A stretch of 64,000 nucleotides of DNA from Rhodospirillaceae bacterium (GTDB taxonomy: Bacteria; Pseudomonadota; Alphaproteobacteria; DSM-16000; Inquilinaceae), in the NCBI GenBank assembly GCA_020638575.1, contig JACKIH010000003.1:601501-665500 (forward strand). The letters run 5' to 3'. A program made the translations under genes and the position numbers. Of this stretch, positions 10,366 to 18,584 are shown piece after piece; position 1 is the stretch's first letter, and each line of letters opens with the position of its first letter. The notes under the pieces were generated by a model. The model ran no database searches, was not told the origin of the DNA, and saw only the letters and a program-made list of their open reading frames with translations.

Positions 10366-10813
10366 GGGTTCCCTCCGGATGGTCTGCCGCCATCCTAGGG
10401 ATTTAGCGCATTTTCTGATCAGTCTGCACCAGCCCGCACCCCCCGCCCGGTCACCCAGTATTCTACAATGGTTTGGTTGGCTGGGCGGAGGTGCCGGCCG
10501 GAACCGACGAGAATGGCGGTGGAAACCGCCCTAGGGTCCGGACTCAATTACCGCATGGCCATGGTTTGTGCAGAAATCGGACAGGACTAGGAGTGAGGAG
10601 GATGAACATGCCCACGCATATTCGACGACGAGCGACGCAGTCCTGGCCGATGTCTGCCAAATCCTCCGGACGGCTGGCGGCGTCCCGCCCCACGGCGTTG
10701 CCGAGCCCTTGCGGTGAACAGGCACCGCGGCGCGCTCAGCGCCTTGTGGGACCGAACGCCGTCAGCCGCCGTGGCTCATGGGGTAATTGAGTACGAACCC
10801 TAGGAAGCGCCGG
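10366..10813. other. 448-bp intergenic region, little assignable content
   Basis: The region lies upstream of the decarboxylase-like gene and downstream of the manganese importer operon. It is slightly AT-richer near 10391-10420 and 10455-10485, which may hold the promoter for the minus-strand decarboxylase-like gene. The only possible gene I see is the small ORF at 10602, described separately. No repeat or RNA gene is recognised. Confidence 0.5.
10602..10790 (+). CDS. Possible small basic protein (doubtful)
   Basis: This 62-residue open frame begins MNMPTHIRRRATQSW. It is notable mainly for a strong purine-rich leader (AGGAGTGAGGAGG ending directly at the ATG). The predicted product is Arg-rich and low in hydrophobic residues, with no recognised domain. 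It could equally be chance in a GC-rich intergenic region; the evidence is only the ribosome binding site. Confidence 0.2.
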   Translation: MNMPTHIRRRATQSWPMSAKSSGRLAASRPTALPSPCGEQAPRRAQRLVGPNAVSRRGSWGN

Positions 10814-11728
10814 TCAGCCGGTGCGGCTGCGCCGCGGCGCCGCCAGGCAGGCGATCCACAAGATCACCCCGGCCACCGTGGCGATCATGCCGGCGGCACT
10901 GACGGAGTTGGCCGCCCCCAGCCACACCGGCCCGTAGCCCGCCAGCACATAGCCCAGCACGGCGGAGACGATGGCGAACAGCACGCTCCAGGCGACCTGG
11001 CGGCCCAGCCGGTCGGTCATCAGCCGGGCGGCAGCGGGCGGACAGACGAACATGGCGATGACGATGATGGAGCCCACCGCATCGAAGGCGGCGACGGCAG
11101 CAATCGCCGTCAGCACCACCAGCGCCCCGCCCAGCAGCCGCGTCGGCACGCCCACCGTGCGGGCGAAGGCGGCATCGAAGGTGGAAATCGCCAGTTCCTT
11201 CCACAAGAGCGCCAGGAACAGGCCGATCGCCAGCGTGACGATGGCGAGCCGCGGCAGTTGCGGCGGCAGCCCGGCCAGCGCCTGCGGATCCAGCAGCGAG
11301 CCCCAGCCGGTGGCATCGAACCAGATCAGGCTTTCCAGGTTGCCGTTGAGCGCATGCTCCACATCCAGGTGGACGGCACTGGTGTCGGACTGCTCCAGCA
11401 GCAGCACGCCGGCGGCAAACAGCGTGGTGAAGACAAGGCCCATGGCGGCCCCCGGCTCCACCCGGCCGAGGCGCTTCACCGCCTCGATCATCAGCACCGC
11501 GACGATGGCGGCCGCTCCCGCCCCCAGCATCATCGGCCAGGCGGTGACGGTACCGGTGACGAGGAAGGCGACGACGATGCCCGGCAGCACGACGTGGCTG
11601 ATGGCGTCGCCGATCAGGGCCTGGCGGCGCAGCAGCAGGAAGTTGCCGGGGAGCGCGCAGGCCACGGCGGAAAGGACGCCGATCAGCAGCGGCGTCAGGC
11701 TGAGCTGGACGAATTCGGCACCCATCAC
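10814..11728 (-). CDS. Metal ABC transporter permease (SitD/MntD type)
   Basis: This inner-membrane subunit belongs to the ABC-3 family for Mn2+/Zn2+/Fe2+ import. The 304-residue protein has about eight to nine membrane segments and family motifs such as RRQALIGDAISHVVLPGI near residues 34-51 and DAVGSIIVIAMFVCPPAAARL near the C-terminal third. Its ATG overlaps the stop of the upstream permease by 4 nt (ATGA). It is the last gene of a four-gene operon. The adjacent mntR argues for manganese, although ABC-3 members can carry zinc or iron. Confidence 0.9.
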   Translation of the reverse strand: MMGAEFVQLSLTPLLIGVLSAVACALPGNFLLLRRQALIGDAISHVVLPGIVVAFLVTGTVTAWPMMLGAGAAAIVAVLMIEAVKRLGRVEPGAAMGLVFTTLFAAGVLLLEQSDTSAVHLDVEHALNGNLESLIWFDATGWGSLLDPQALAGLPPQLPRLAIVTLAIGLFLALLWKELAISTFDAAFARTVGVPTRLLGGALVVLTAIAAVAAFDAVGSIIVIAMFVCPPAAARLMTDRLGRQVAWSVLFAIVSAVLGYVLAGYGPVWLGAANSVSAAGMIATVAGVILWIACLAAPRRSRTG

Positions 11729-12942
11729 GCCACCCCTTCGGGGCTCGGCAGGCGCCGGTCGACCTCGGCGATCTCGTCGGCCGTCAGGAGGTCTTCCAAG
11801 GGCGTCAGGCCGTCGTAGCGTTCCAGCACCGGGTCGTCGGCCCGCTCGCTGCGGACGAGGCTCCAGCGCGCCTCGTCCAGGGCGGCCTTGGCGGCGGCCG
11901 CCCTTCCCTCCAGCGTCGCCACGCCGTCGCGCCGGATGAGGCCGTCGCGGCGCAGCACCTGGAGGGTCAGGCCATCATAGATCGGCTCGCCGCGCACCAG
12001 CGCCAGCAGCCCCTGGCGGCGGTGCACCTGGCGCTGGAAGCGCCGTCGCCGGAGGGCGGCCGACACCACGCCGCGCACCGGCGAGAACAGGGCGGAGACG
12101 AGGAAGCCGGCGAACGCCGTCAGCACGATGATCGGCCCCGTGGGCAAGGCCGCGGCAGTGGCCGACACGGCCGCCCCCAGATAGCCGGCCGCGCCGCCGA
12201 ACAGGACGGCCAGCAGCACCATGCGGCTCACCTGGTCGGTCCAGAAGCGGGCGGTGACGGCAGGGATGATCAAGAGGGCCACCACCAGGATCAGCCCCAC
12301 CACCTTCAGCCCGATCACGGTAACCAGCAGGGCCAGGCCCATGGCCGCCAGGTCGGTATGGCGCACGTTCACCCCGGTGGCGGCGGCGAAGTCCGGATCG
12401 AAGGCCACCAGGGTCAGCGGCCGGCGCAGCACGAACACCAGCACCGCCAGCAGGGCCGCGGCGACCGCGATGGTAACGGCCTCGCTGGTCAGCATGCCTG
12501 CGGTGGACCCCAGCAGGAAGGTCTGCAAGCCCGCCTGGCGGCCGGTCGACAGCGTCTGGATCACCGTCAGCAGCACGATGCCGAGACCGAAGAACACCGA
12601 CAGCACGGCGCCGATGGCGGCATCCTCGCTCAGCCGGGTACGCCGGGCGATCCATTCCACCATGAGAAGGCCGACCAGCGAGGACAGGGCCGAGCCCAGC
12701 AGCAGGCCGGGCAGCCAGCGCCCATCGCCGCCCAGCGCCACCATGGCGAGGAAGGCCAGGCACACGCCAGGCAGGGTGGAGTGGCTGACGGCATCGGAAA
12801 TCAGCGCGCGGCGGCGCAGGAAGATGAAGGTGCCGGCGCCGCCCGCGGCGGCCCCCAACAGCCCGGCACCGATCGCCACCAGGGCGGAGTTGTAGCCGCC
12901 CTGCAGCGTGAGCGCTTCGAGGAAGTGGTCGAACGGCGTCAT
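11725..12942 (-). CDS. Metal ABC transporter permease (SitC/MntC type) with C-terminal winged-helix extension
   Basis: This is the second ABC-3 permease of the manganese-type importer. Residues 1-280 form the membrane part, with the family motif RRRALISDAVSHSTLPGV (about 43-60) and GLILVVALLIIPAVTARF. After the last segment comes a cytoplasmic tail of about 120 residues (from RRRRFQRQVHRRQGLL) containing LQVLRRDGLIRRDGVATLEGRAAA, which looks like the winged helix of DtxR/MntR-type regulators. Such fusions are known in some Mn/Zn permeases of the TroC/MntB group. Total length is 405 versus about 280-300 for plain permeases. The gene lies 21 nt after the ATPase gene. Confidence 0.88.
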   Translation of the reverse strand: MTPFDHFLEALTLQGGYNSALVAIGAGLLGAAAGGAGTFIFLRRRALISDAVSHSTLPGVCLAFLAMVALGGDGRWLPGLLLGSALSSLVGLLMVEWIARRTRLSEDAAIGAVLSVFFGLGIVLLTVIQTLSTGRQAGLQTFLLGSTAGMLTSEAVTIAVAAALLAVLVFVLRRPLTLVAFDPDFAAATGVNVRHTDLAAMGLALLVTVIGLKVVGLILVVALLIIPAVTARFWTDQVSRMVLLAVLFGGAAGYLGAAVSATAAALPTGPIIVLTAFAGFLVSALFSPVRGVVSAALRRRRFQRQVHRRQGLLALVRGEPIYDGLTLQVLRRDGLIRRDGVATLEGRAAAAKAALDEARWSLVRSERADDPVLERYDGLTPLEDLLTADEIAEVDRRLPSPEGVA

Positions 12943-12963
12943 TTCGGGGGCATCGCCGGCCGC

Positions 12964-13773
12964 TCAGGCACCGCGCCCCAGCGCCAGTTCCTCCACATGC
13001 GCGGTGGCCAGGCGGCCGCCATAGGTGTGCTGCAGGTTCTCCACCGTGAAGGTCGTCTCCACCGGCCCTTCAGCGACCTTCGACAGGTTGATCAGCAACA
13101 CCCGGTCGAAATACTGCGCCACCGTGGAGAGGTCGTGGTGCACGCAAACCACCGTGCGCCCGGCCGCCTTCACTTCCTGCAACACGGCGATGATCGCCCG
13201 TTCCGTGGCGGCATCGACGCCGGCCAGCGGCTCGTCCAGCAGGTAGAGGTCGGCGTCCTGCGCCAGCGCGCGGGCGAGGAACACGCGCTGCTGCTGGCCG
13301 CCGGAAAGCTGGCCGATCTGCCGCTCGGCAAATTCCGCCATGTTGACCCGCTCCAGGCAGGCCATGGCGGTTTCCCGATGCTTGCGGCCGGCCAGGCGCA
13401 CCCAGCCGATCTTGCGGTAGAGGCCCATCAACACGACGTCGATCACCCGGGCCGGGAAATCCCAATCGACGCTGGCGCGCTGCGGCACATAGGCCACGCG
13501 ATGGCGCGCCTCCTTGAACGGCCGGCCGAACACCGTGACCTCGCCGGACAGGCGGGGCACCACCCCCAGCGCGCCCTTCAGCAGCGAGGACTTGCCGGCG
13601 CCGTTGGGGCCGACGATGGCGGTCATGGTGCCCAGCGGCAGGGTGGCATCCACGGAGAACACCGCCGCCTTGGCGCCGTAGCTCACCGACAGGCCGCGGA
13701 TCGCCAGTGCCGCGTCCTTGCGGCCGTCGTCCACCAACTCACCCGAGCGTGCGATCAGTTCGACCGGAGCCAT
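12964..13773 (-). CDS. Metal ABC transporter ATP-binding protein (SitB/MntA type)
   Basis: This is the ATPase of the manganese-type importer. The 269-residue protein shows Walker A GPNGAGKSS (about residues 54-62), the signature LSGGQQQRV, Walker B LYLLDEPLAGVD and H-loop VCVHHDL. YVPQRASVDWDFPARVIDVVLMG near residue 100 is very typical of Mn/Zn (SitB/TroB) ATPases. It is preceded by the binding-protein gene (29-nt gap) and followed by the two permease genes. Confidence 0.93.
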   Translation of the reverse strand: MAPVELIARSGELVDDGRKDAALAIRGLSVSYGAKAAVFSVDATLPLGTMTAIVGPNGAGKSSLLKGALGVVPRLSGEVTVFGRPFKEARHRVAYVPQRASVDWDFPARVIDVVLMGLYRKIGWVRLAGRKHRETAMACLERVNMAEFAERQIGQLSGGQQQRVFLARALAQDADLYLLDEPLAGVDAATERAIIAVLQEVKAAGRTVVCVHHDLSTVAQYFDRVLLINLSKVAEGPVETTFTVENLQHTYGGRLATAHVEELALGRGA

Positions 13774-13802
13774 CTGCGTCTATCCGTCCTTCTCCTCAGA
13801 CC

Positions 13803-14792
13803 TCACGTGCCCGAAGCCAGGCGGCCGTGCAGGCCGTCCGCCGGGGCCGTGCCGCCCAGCGCCCGGGCGATGGCCGTGATGTTGTGGTCGATCATGCCGA
13901 TATAAGTGCCTTCGTAGGTGCCCGGTTCCCCCATGGCGTCGGAGAACAGCTCCGCCCCCACGGCGACCTGGTGGCCCTCGGCTTCCGCCCCTTCGATCAG
14001 CGCGCGGATGTTGCGGTCGGACACCGAGCTTTCGATGAACACGGCCCCCACGTCGCGGCTAACCAGCGCATCGACCAGTTCTTCGATGCGCCGGAGCCCG
14101 GCTTCGCTTTCGGTCGAGATGCCCTGGATGCCCAGCACCTCGAAGCCGTAGGCGCGGCCGAAATAGCGGAAGGCGTCGTGCGCGGTGACCAGCACCCGGC
14201 GGTCTTCCGGCACGCTCGCCAGCACCTCCCGGCCGTAGTCCGCCAGTTCCGCGATCCCCGCCAGATGCGCTTCGGCGTTGGCGGCGTAAACTTCCGCCCC
14301 TGCGGCATCGGCCTCCGTCAGTGCGTCGCGCACCGCCTCCACCACATGGGGCCACAGGTTGGGGTCCATCCATACATGCGGATCGTAACGGTTCTCGTAG
14401 CTGTCGTGGGCGAGCCGCCGGTCCACCGGCACCGCCTCGCCCACCGCGACCACGGGCATACGCCGCGCCAGCTCCAGCATGAACTCCTCAAGCTGGGCTT
14501 CCAGGTAGAGGCCGTGCCACAGCACCAGGTCGGCCTGGGTCATCGCCACAATGTCACTGCGCGTCTGGCGGTAAGAATGGGGATCGACACCCGGCCCCAT
14601 CAAGGCCGTCACCGCCACCCGGTCGCCGCCCACCTGACGGGCCGCATCGGCGATCATCGAGGTTGTGGCCACCACGGTCAGGGTCTGCGCCGCGGCCCCG
14701 GAGGCCGCAACGAGGCAGAGCACGGCCGCAGCAAACGCCGCGCCAGCGATCCGTCGACTCCATGTTGCGATGCACAGAAACACAGGCCACAC
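13803..14792 (-). CDS. Metal ABC transporter substrate-binding protein (SitA/TroA family)
   Basis: This is the periplasmic metal receptor. The 329-residue protein has an N-terminal signal region (hydrophobic AGAAFAAAVLCLVAASGAAAQ) followed by the cluster A-I fold. Likely metal ligands are the His in DPHSYRQT, the His in DPHVWMDP, the Glu in FIESSVSDRN and the Asp in MIDHN, a His-His-Glu-Asp set as in Mn/Zn TroA-type receptors. It lacks the His-rich loop of ZnuA, which favours manganese. The start is uncertain: GTG 14792 gives the longest form and GTG 14783 is also possible. It is the first gene of the operon and divergent from mntR. Confidence 0.9.
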   Translation of the reverse strand: MWPVFLCIATWSRRIAGAAFAAAVLCLVAASGAAAQTLTVVATTSMIADAARQVGGDRVAVTALMGPGVDPHSYRQTRSDIVAMTQADLVLWHGLYLEAQLEEFMLELARRMPVVAVGEAVPVDRRLAHDSYENRYDPHVWMDPNLWPHVVEAVRDALTEADAAGAEVYAANAEAHLAGIAELADYGREVLASVPEDRRVLVTAHDAFRYFGRAYGFEVLGIQGISTESEAGLRRIEELVDALVSRDVGAVFIESSVSDRNIRALIEGAEAEGHQVAVGAELFSDAMGEPGTYEGTYIGMIDHNITAIARALGGTAPADGLHGRLASGT

Positions 14793-14855
14793 TCATATTA
14801 CAAAGACATGACACCTTTGATATGCACTGCCTCAAGGATAATCGTGATTCAGAGA

Positions 14856-14875
14856 AAGTTAGTCAAGGCTAAATT
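14856..14875. promoter_or_regulatory. Candidate MntR operator
   Basis: The inverted repeat TTAGTCAAGGCTAA at 14859-14872 (arms TTAG/CTAA) is extended by AA and TT one base further out. It lies in the 184-bp divergent region between the sitA-like gene and mntR. TTAG-n6-CTAA resembles DtxR/MntR-family operators. It sits about 65 nt upstream of the transporter start and 100 nt upstream of mntR, so it could control the transporter. This is inference from position and symmetry. Confidence 0.6.
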
Positions 14876-14976
14876 GCCAAAACCCGCATTCTCTGGCAAA
14901 CAGGCTTGCACGGACCGCGTGTGATGGCCCATGTGACTAAGACCTGCCGGTTCCACCGGATCGGAGGCCCCGCGCC

Positions 14977-15441
14977 GTGAACGACCAGCCAGACGTTCCT
15001 CGCCACTCGGACGACGATTTGCCGCCGGCCGAGGTGCACGCGCAGATGTTTGCGCGGCTGCGCGAGGCCCATGCCACCGAGGTACTGGAAGACTATGTGG
15101 AGATGATCGCCGACCTGATCGACGGCGAAGGCGAAGCGCGCGCGGTCGATCTGTCGGAGCGGTTCGGGGTCACGGCCGCCACCGTCAACAGCACGGTGAA
15201 GCGCCTGGAACGCAACGGCTACGTCACCTCCAAGCCCTACCGCGCCATCTTCCTCACCGACAAGGGGCGCGAGCTGGCCGGCCGCTGCCGCGAACGCCAC
15301 CGGCTGGTGTTCACCTTCCTCTTGGCACTCGGCGTGGAGCATGACGTGGCTGCGGCCGATGCCGAGGGCATGGAGCACCATGTGAGCGAAGAGACCCTGG
15401 CGGCCTTCGAGCACTACCTGAAGACCGTCAGCAGGAGCTGA
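14977..15441 (+). CDS. mntR: Manganese-responsive transcriptional regulator
   Basis: This 154-residue DtxR/MntR-family protein probably represses the divergent manganese importer when Mn2+ is plentiful. The winged helix spans about residues 38-85 (AVDLSERFGVTAATVNSTVKRLERNGYVTSKPY). The dimerisation/metal region contains DYVEMIADLI, RHRLVFTFLLALGV and EGMEHHVSEE, matching the metal ligands of MntR (an Asp/Glu near the first helix and the E-x-x-E-H set). No SH3-like third domain is present, consistent with MntR rather than DtxR/IdeR. It starts at GTG with GGAGG upstream. Confidence 0.93.
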   Translation: MNDQPDVPRHSDDDLPPAEVHAQMFARLREAHATEVLEDYVEMIADLIDGEGEARAVDLSERFGVTAATVNSTVKRLERNGYVTSKPYRAIFLTDKGRELAGRCRERHRLVFTFLLALGVEHDVAAADAEGMEHHVSEETLAAFEHYLKTVSRS

Positions 15442-15446
15442 AACCC

Positions 15447-16400
15447 TTACCGTCCGCCCGGCGGCGTCCCGGCCGGCGCCACCAGGGGCGGCGCGCCGCG
15501 CACCGACAAGGTGGGCCAGCTCGGCCGGCTGAGCTGCAGGTGCACGCGCATCAGGTCGGCCGCCGCCTCCATGCGGCCCCGCTCCACCTGCTCCATGACG
15601 CGCAGGTGCTCACGGGTCGACTCGCGCAGCCGGTTCACCGGAGCGGGGCTTTGGAAACTGGGGGCGCGGCGCATCTTCAGGTGGTCCAGCAAGTCGCTGC
15701 GCAGGAAACGGTTGGCGCAGCCTTCCGCCAGGGCCTCGTGGAAGGCGCGGTCGAGTTCGTCGAACAGGGCCGTGTCGAACCCGGCATCGTCGGCCGCCAC
15801 TAGCTGGTCCATGCGTGCCCTGAGGTCGGCCAAACGCGGCCGGTCGGGCACGAAGCCCGGCTCCAGCAGTCCGGCCGGTTCGGCCAGCAGGCGATAGCGG
15901 TAGCTGTCGGCGAGTGCGGAGGGGCCGTCGAGCATTGGCCGGAAGTGCCAGCGCTGGCCGGCGCCACGCTCCACCAGGCGGTCTTCGGCCAGCCGCGCCA
16001 GGGTCTTGGCCACCGGCGAGCGGGCTTCGCCGTAGCGGCGCACCAGCTCCGGAATGGTGACCTGTTCCGACAGGCGGCGCGCCACCCGGTCGCGCAGGAT
16101 GCGGGTCCGCAGGTCGCCGCCGGCAACCGATTGCGCGGCGGACTGGCTGCGCGTTTCGCGCAGGGCCACCGGGTCGGCGCAGAGCACGTAGCCGCGGCCG
16201 GGGCGGAAGGCCACCGCCCCCTCGCCTTCCAGCACACCGAGAGCCGCCCGCGCCAGCGTGCGCGACACCGCACAGCGCGACGCCACCCACTGTTCGGGCA
16301 GATGGTCGCCGACGCGCGTCCCGGCCTGGCGGATCTCGTCCACCAGGCGGTCGGCCAGGTCCAGGTGGCTTTGGCGCGGCGGCAGGGTGGCGGTCGGCAT
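15447..16400 (-). CDS. GntR/FCD-type transcriptional regulator with two winged helices
   Basis: This 317-residue regulator probably controls the divergent amine-transport/glycosyltransferase operon. Residues about 15-75 are a GntR-like winged helix (DLADRLVDEIRQAG...CAVSRTLARAALGVLEGEGAVAFRPGRGYVL). A second winged-helix-like segment lies at about 100-155 (VARRLSEQVTIPELVRRYGEARSPVAKTLARLAEDRLVERGAG). The C-terminal helical region (FDTALFDELDRAFHEALAEGCANRFL, later REHLRVMEQVERGRMEAAADLMRVHL) is an FCD effector domain. Ordinary FCD regulators are about 230-250 residues with one winged helix. ATG 16400 is chosen because longer starts would run into the presumed divergent promoter. The ligand is unknown. 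Confidence 0.82.
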   Translation of the reverse strand: MPTATLPPRQSHLDLADRLVDEIRQAGTRVGDHLPEQWVASRCAVSRTLARAALGVLEGEGAVAFRPGRGYVLCADPVALRETRSQSAAQSVAGGDLRTRILRDRVARRLSEQVTIPELVRRYGEARSPVAKTLARLAEDRLVERGAGQRWHFRPMLDGPSALADSYRYRLLAEPAGLLEPGFVPDRPRLADLRARMDQLVAADDAGFDTALFDELDRAFHEALAEGCANRFLRSDLLDHLKMRRAPSFQSPAPVNRLRESTREHLRVMEQVERGRMEAAADLMRVHLQLSRPSWPTLSVRGAPPLVAPAGTPPGGR

Positions 16401-16455
16401 GCTCTCGCGGGCTCGCTTCGGCACCGGGCGGCAGACGGACGGGCCGATGTACGGA

Positions 16456-16485
16456 TTGACAATAAAATACCATAGACCGCATGCT
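16456..16485 (+). promoter_or_regulatory. Putative sigma-70 promoter of the 11-gene operon
   Basis: A perfect TTGACA (16456-16461) is followed, after an 18-bp AT-rich spacer, by CATGCT (16480-16485). It lies about 75 bp upstream of the binding-protein start and within the divergent region facing the FCD regulator. The spacer ATAAAATACCATAG is the most AT-rich patch nearby and may also hold the regulator's operator. Confidence 0.5.
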
Positions 16486-16561
16486 TGACCCGACACAATG
16501 ACCGGGACCTGGGCGCCCCCGGAATGCGGTCCCGGCGCATCGCCAACAGGGAGTTTCGGCT

Positions 16562-17608
16562 ATGGCACAGTTCACGCGCGCGCTGGCGGGCACGGCCCTT
16601 GTTACGGTGGCCCTCGGCGGCCCGGCGGCAGCCCAGTCGCTGGTCATCTCCAACTGGGACGGCTACATGCCGGAAGACCTGCTGGACCGCTTCACCGAGG
16701 CCACCGGCATCGCGGCTGAACTGTCCGTCCACGCCACCAACGAGGAGATCATGGGCCGCCTGGTGGCCGGCGGCGGTGCCGGGTTCGACGTGGTGTTCGT
16801 CTCCTCGCCCTTCGCCGAGGCGTTGCACGCGCTGGGCCTGACGGCGGAGTTGAACCACGACCTCATCCCCAACGCCGCCAACCTGTACCCCGAAGCCCAG
16901 AACCTGGAATACGACCCCGGCAACACCTTCTCCATGCCCTACGCCTGGGGGACCACCGGGTTGTGCTACCGCGCCGACCTGGTGGAGACAGCACCGACGA
17001 GTTGGACCGACCTGCTCGATCCGCCGGCAGATCTGGCCGGCGAGGTCACCATGCTGTCCACCGATCGCTGGCTGATGGCCGCTGGCCTGCTGGCGCTGGG
17101 CTATTCGGTGAACGATACCGACCCCGCGCACATCGACGAGGCGCGCGACCTCCTGATCTCCGCCACCGATACCCTGCTGGCCTTCGACGACACCACCTTC
17201 TATTCCCGCCTGGTGTCGGGCGAGGCGTCGCTCGTCCATGCCTGGGACGGCTGGTGCAACTACGGCACGGCGGAAGACCCAAACATCCTGTTCGTGGTCC
17301 CCCAGGAAGGCTCCGACCTGTGGGTCGACACCATGGTGATCATGGCCAGCTCGGAGAACCAGGAGGCCGCACACGCCTTCATCGACTTCGTGCTGGATGC
17401 CGCCAACCACCGCTGGGTGGCGGAAAACATCCTCTACAAGGTGCCCAACGAGGCGGCCATGGCGGGCCTCGATCCGGCATTGGTGGAAGCCTTCCCCAAT
17501 CTCGGCATGACGCCCGGCGAACTGCTGGAGATGGAGCAGCTGCGCGATCTGGGCGAAGCGCAGCGGGACTACACGCGCGCGGTGACGGAGGTCATGGCAG
17601 CCCAGTAG
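16562..17608 (+). CDS. Extracellular solute-binding protein, spermidine/putrescine (PotD) type (second system)
   Basis: This is the periplasmic receptor and first gene of the 11-gene operon. The 348-residue protein has a Sec signal peptide (MAQFTRALAGTALVTVALGG...AAAQ) and then SLVISNWDGYMPEDLLDRFTEATG, the typical PotD start. SMPYAWGTTGLCYRADLV and DLLDPPADLAGEVTMLSTDRWLM are further family landmarks. The start is ATG 16562 with AGGGAG upstream. It shares architecture with the first system's receptor but uses Sec instead of Tat export. Substrate is inferred to be a polyamine or related amine. A strong hairpin follows it. Confidence 0.9.
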   Translation: MAQFTRALAGTALVTVALGGPAAAQSLVISNWDGYMPEDLLDRFTEATGIAAELSVHATNEEIMGRLVAGGGAGFDVVFVSSPFAEALHALGLTAELNHDLIPNAANLYPEAQNLEYDPGNTFSMPYAWGTTGLCYRADLVETAPTSWTDLLDPPADLAGEVTMLSTDRWLMAAGLLALGYSVNDTDPAHIDEARDLLISATDTLLAFDDTTFYSRLVSGEASLVHAWDGWCNYGTAEDPNILFVVPQEGSDLWVDTMVIMASSENQEAAHAFIDFVLDAANHRWVAENILYKVPNEAAMAGLDPALVEAFPNLGMTPGELLEMEQLRDLGEAQRDYTRAVTEVMAAQ

Positions 17609-17633
17609 CTCGCCTCTTCGTCGGCCGGGAAGG

Positions 17634-17659
17634 CCGGGTGGCACCCCCTCGCCACCCGG
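17634..17659. terminator. Intra-operon hairpin after the second binding-protein gene
   Basis: A perfect 9-bp stem, CCGGGTGGC (17634-17642) with GCCACCCGG (17651-17659), has an 8-nt loop and a pyrimidine-rich tail (TCCTTTCTC). It has the same position as the hairpin in the first polyamine-type operon, so it probably boosts receptor mRNA relative to the transporter genes. Confidence 0.65.
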
Positions 17660-17729
17660 TCCTTTCTCGCTAAAAAGATCTGCCGTTTCCCGCCCCCCGC
17701 CCCCCCCGCCCCCATCGCCCGGAGGCCGA

Positions 17730-18584
17730 TTGAGCACCGCCCGCACCCGCACCGTGCTGTTCCTCGCCCCCGGCCTCGGCTGGCTGGCGCTGTTCATGCT
17801 GGTGCCGGTGGGGATCGTGATCGCCGACAGCTTCTTCCAGCGCGGCATCTACGGCGGCGGCGTCTACACCTTCACGCTGGAGAACTTCGCCCGCGCCTTC
17901 GATCCGCTCTACGCCGGCGTGCTGCTCACCAGTGCCAAGATCGCCGGGCTGGCCACGCTGGCCGCCGTGCTCATCGGCTATCCCGCCGCCTACGCCATCG
18001 CCCGCGGGCCGAAGCACCGCCAGCCGTTGCTGTTGTTCCTGGTGATGCTGCCCTTCTGGTCCAACTACCTGATCCGCACCTATGCCTGGATCGTGCTGCT
18101 CAACCGCGAAGGGCTGCTCAACCAGGGCCTGCGGATGCTGGGCTACGATGGCGAGCCCATCAACATGCTCTACACCGACGCCACCGTGGTGGTGGGGCTG
18201 GTCTACAACTACCTGCCCTTCGTGATCCTGGCGATCTATGCCTCGCTGTCGCGGCTGTCGGGTGACCTGTGGGAAGTGTCGAGCGACCTCGGCGCCAGCC
18301 CGTTCGATACCTTCCGCCGGGTGATCCTGCCGCTCAGCCTGCCCGGTATCGCCGCCGGAGCGGTGTTCGTGTTCGTGCTGTCCATCGGCAACTTCGTGAC
18401 GCCGGACCTGCTCGGCGGGGGCCGCGTGCAGATGGTGGGCAACCTGATCTACGACCAGTTCCTGTCGGCGCGGGACTGGCCGTTCGGCTCCGCCCTCAGC
18501 TTCCTCCTCATCGGCATCATGATGGTGCTGCTGTTCGCCCAGGCGCTGGTGGTGAGCCGCAGCCAGGGGGAGCACCATGGCTGA
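17730..18584 (+). CDS. ABC transporter permease, PotB type (second system)
   Basis: This is an inner-membrane subunit of the second polyamine-type importer. The 284-residue protein has a normal PotB layout: TM1 at about 10-32 (VLFLAPGLGWLALFMLVPVGIVI), five more segments, and the permease loop EVSSDLGASPFDTFRRVILPLSLPG near residues 185-210. The start is TTG 17730, supported by GGAGG immediately upstream and by the distance to TM1. Unlike its counterpart at 4662, it has no large periplasmic insertion. The end overlaps the next permease by 8 nt. Confidence 0.9.
   Translation: MSTARTRTVLFLAPGLGWLALFMLVPVGIVIADSFFQRGIYGGGVYTFTLENFARAFDPLYAGVLLTSAKIAGLATLAAVLIGYPAAYAIARGPKHRQPLLLFLVMLPFWSNYLIRTYAWIVLLNREGLLNQGLRMLGYDGEPINMLYTDATVVVGLVYNYLPFVILAIYASLSRLSGDLWEVSSDLGASPFDTFRRVILPLSLPGIAAGAVFVFVLSIGNFVTPDLLGGGRVQMVGNLIYDQFLSARDWPFGSALSFLLIGIMMVLLFAQALVVSRSQGEHHG

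Noticed and set aside
17691..17713. C-rich homopolymer tract before the second PotB gene
   Set aside because: It is probably a GC-biased spacer; no promoter or phase-variation link is evident because it lies outside the coding frame.
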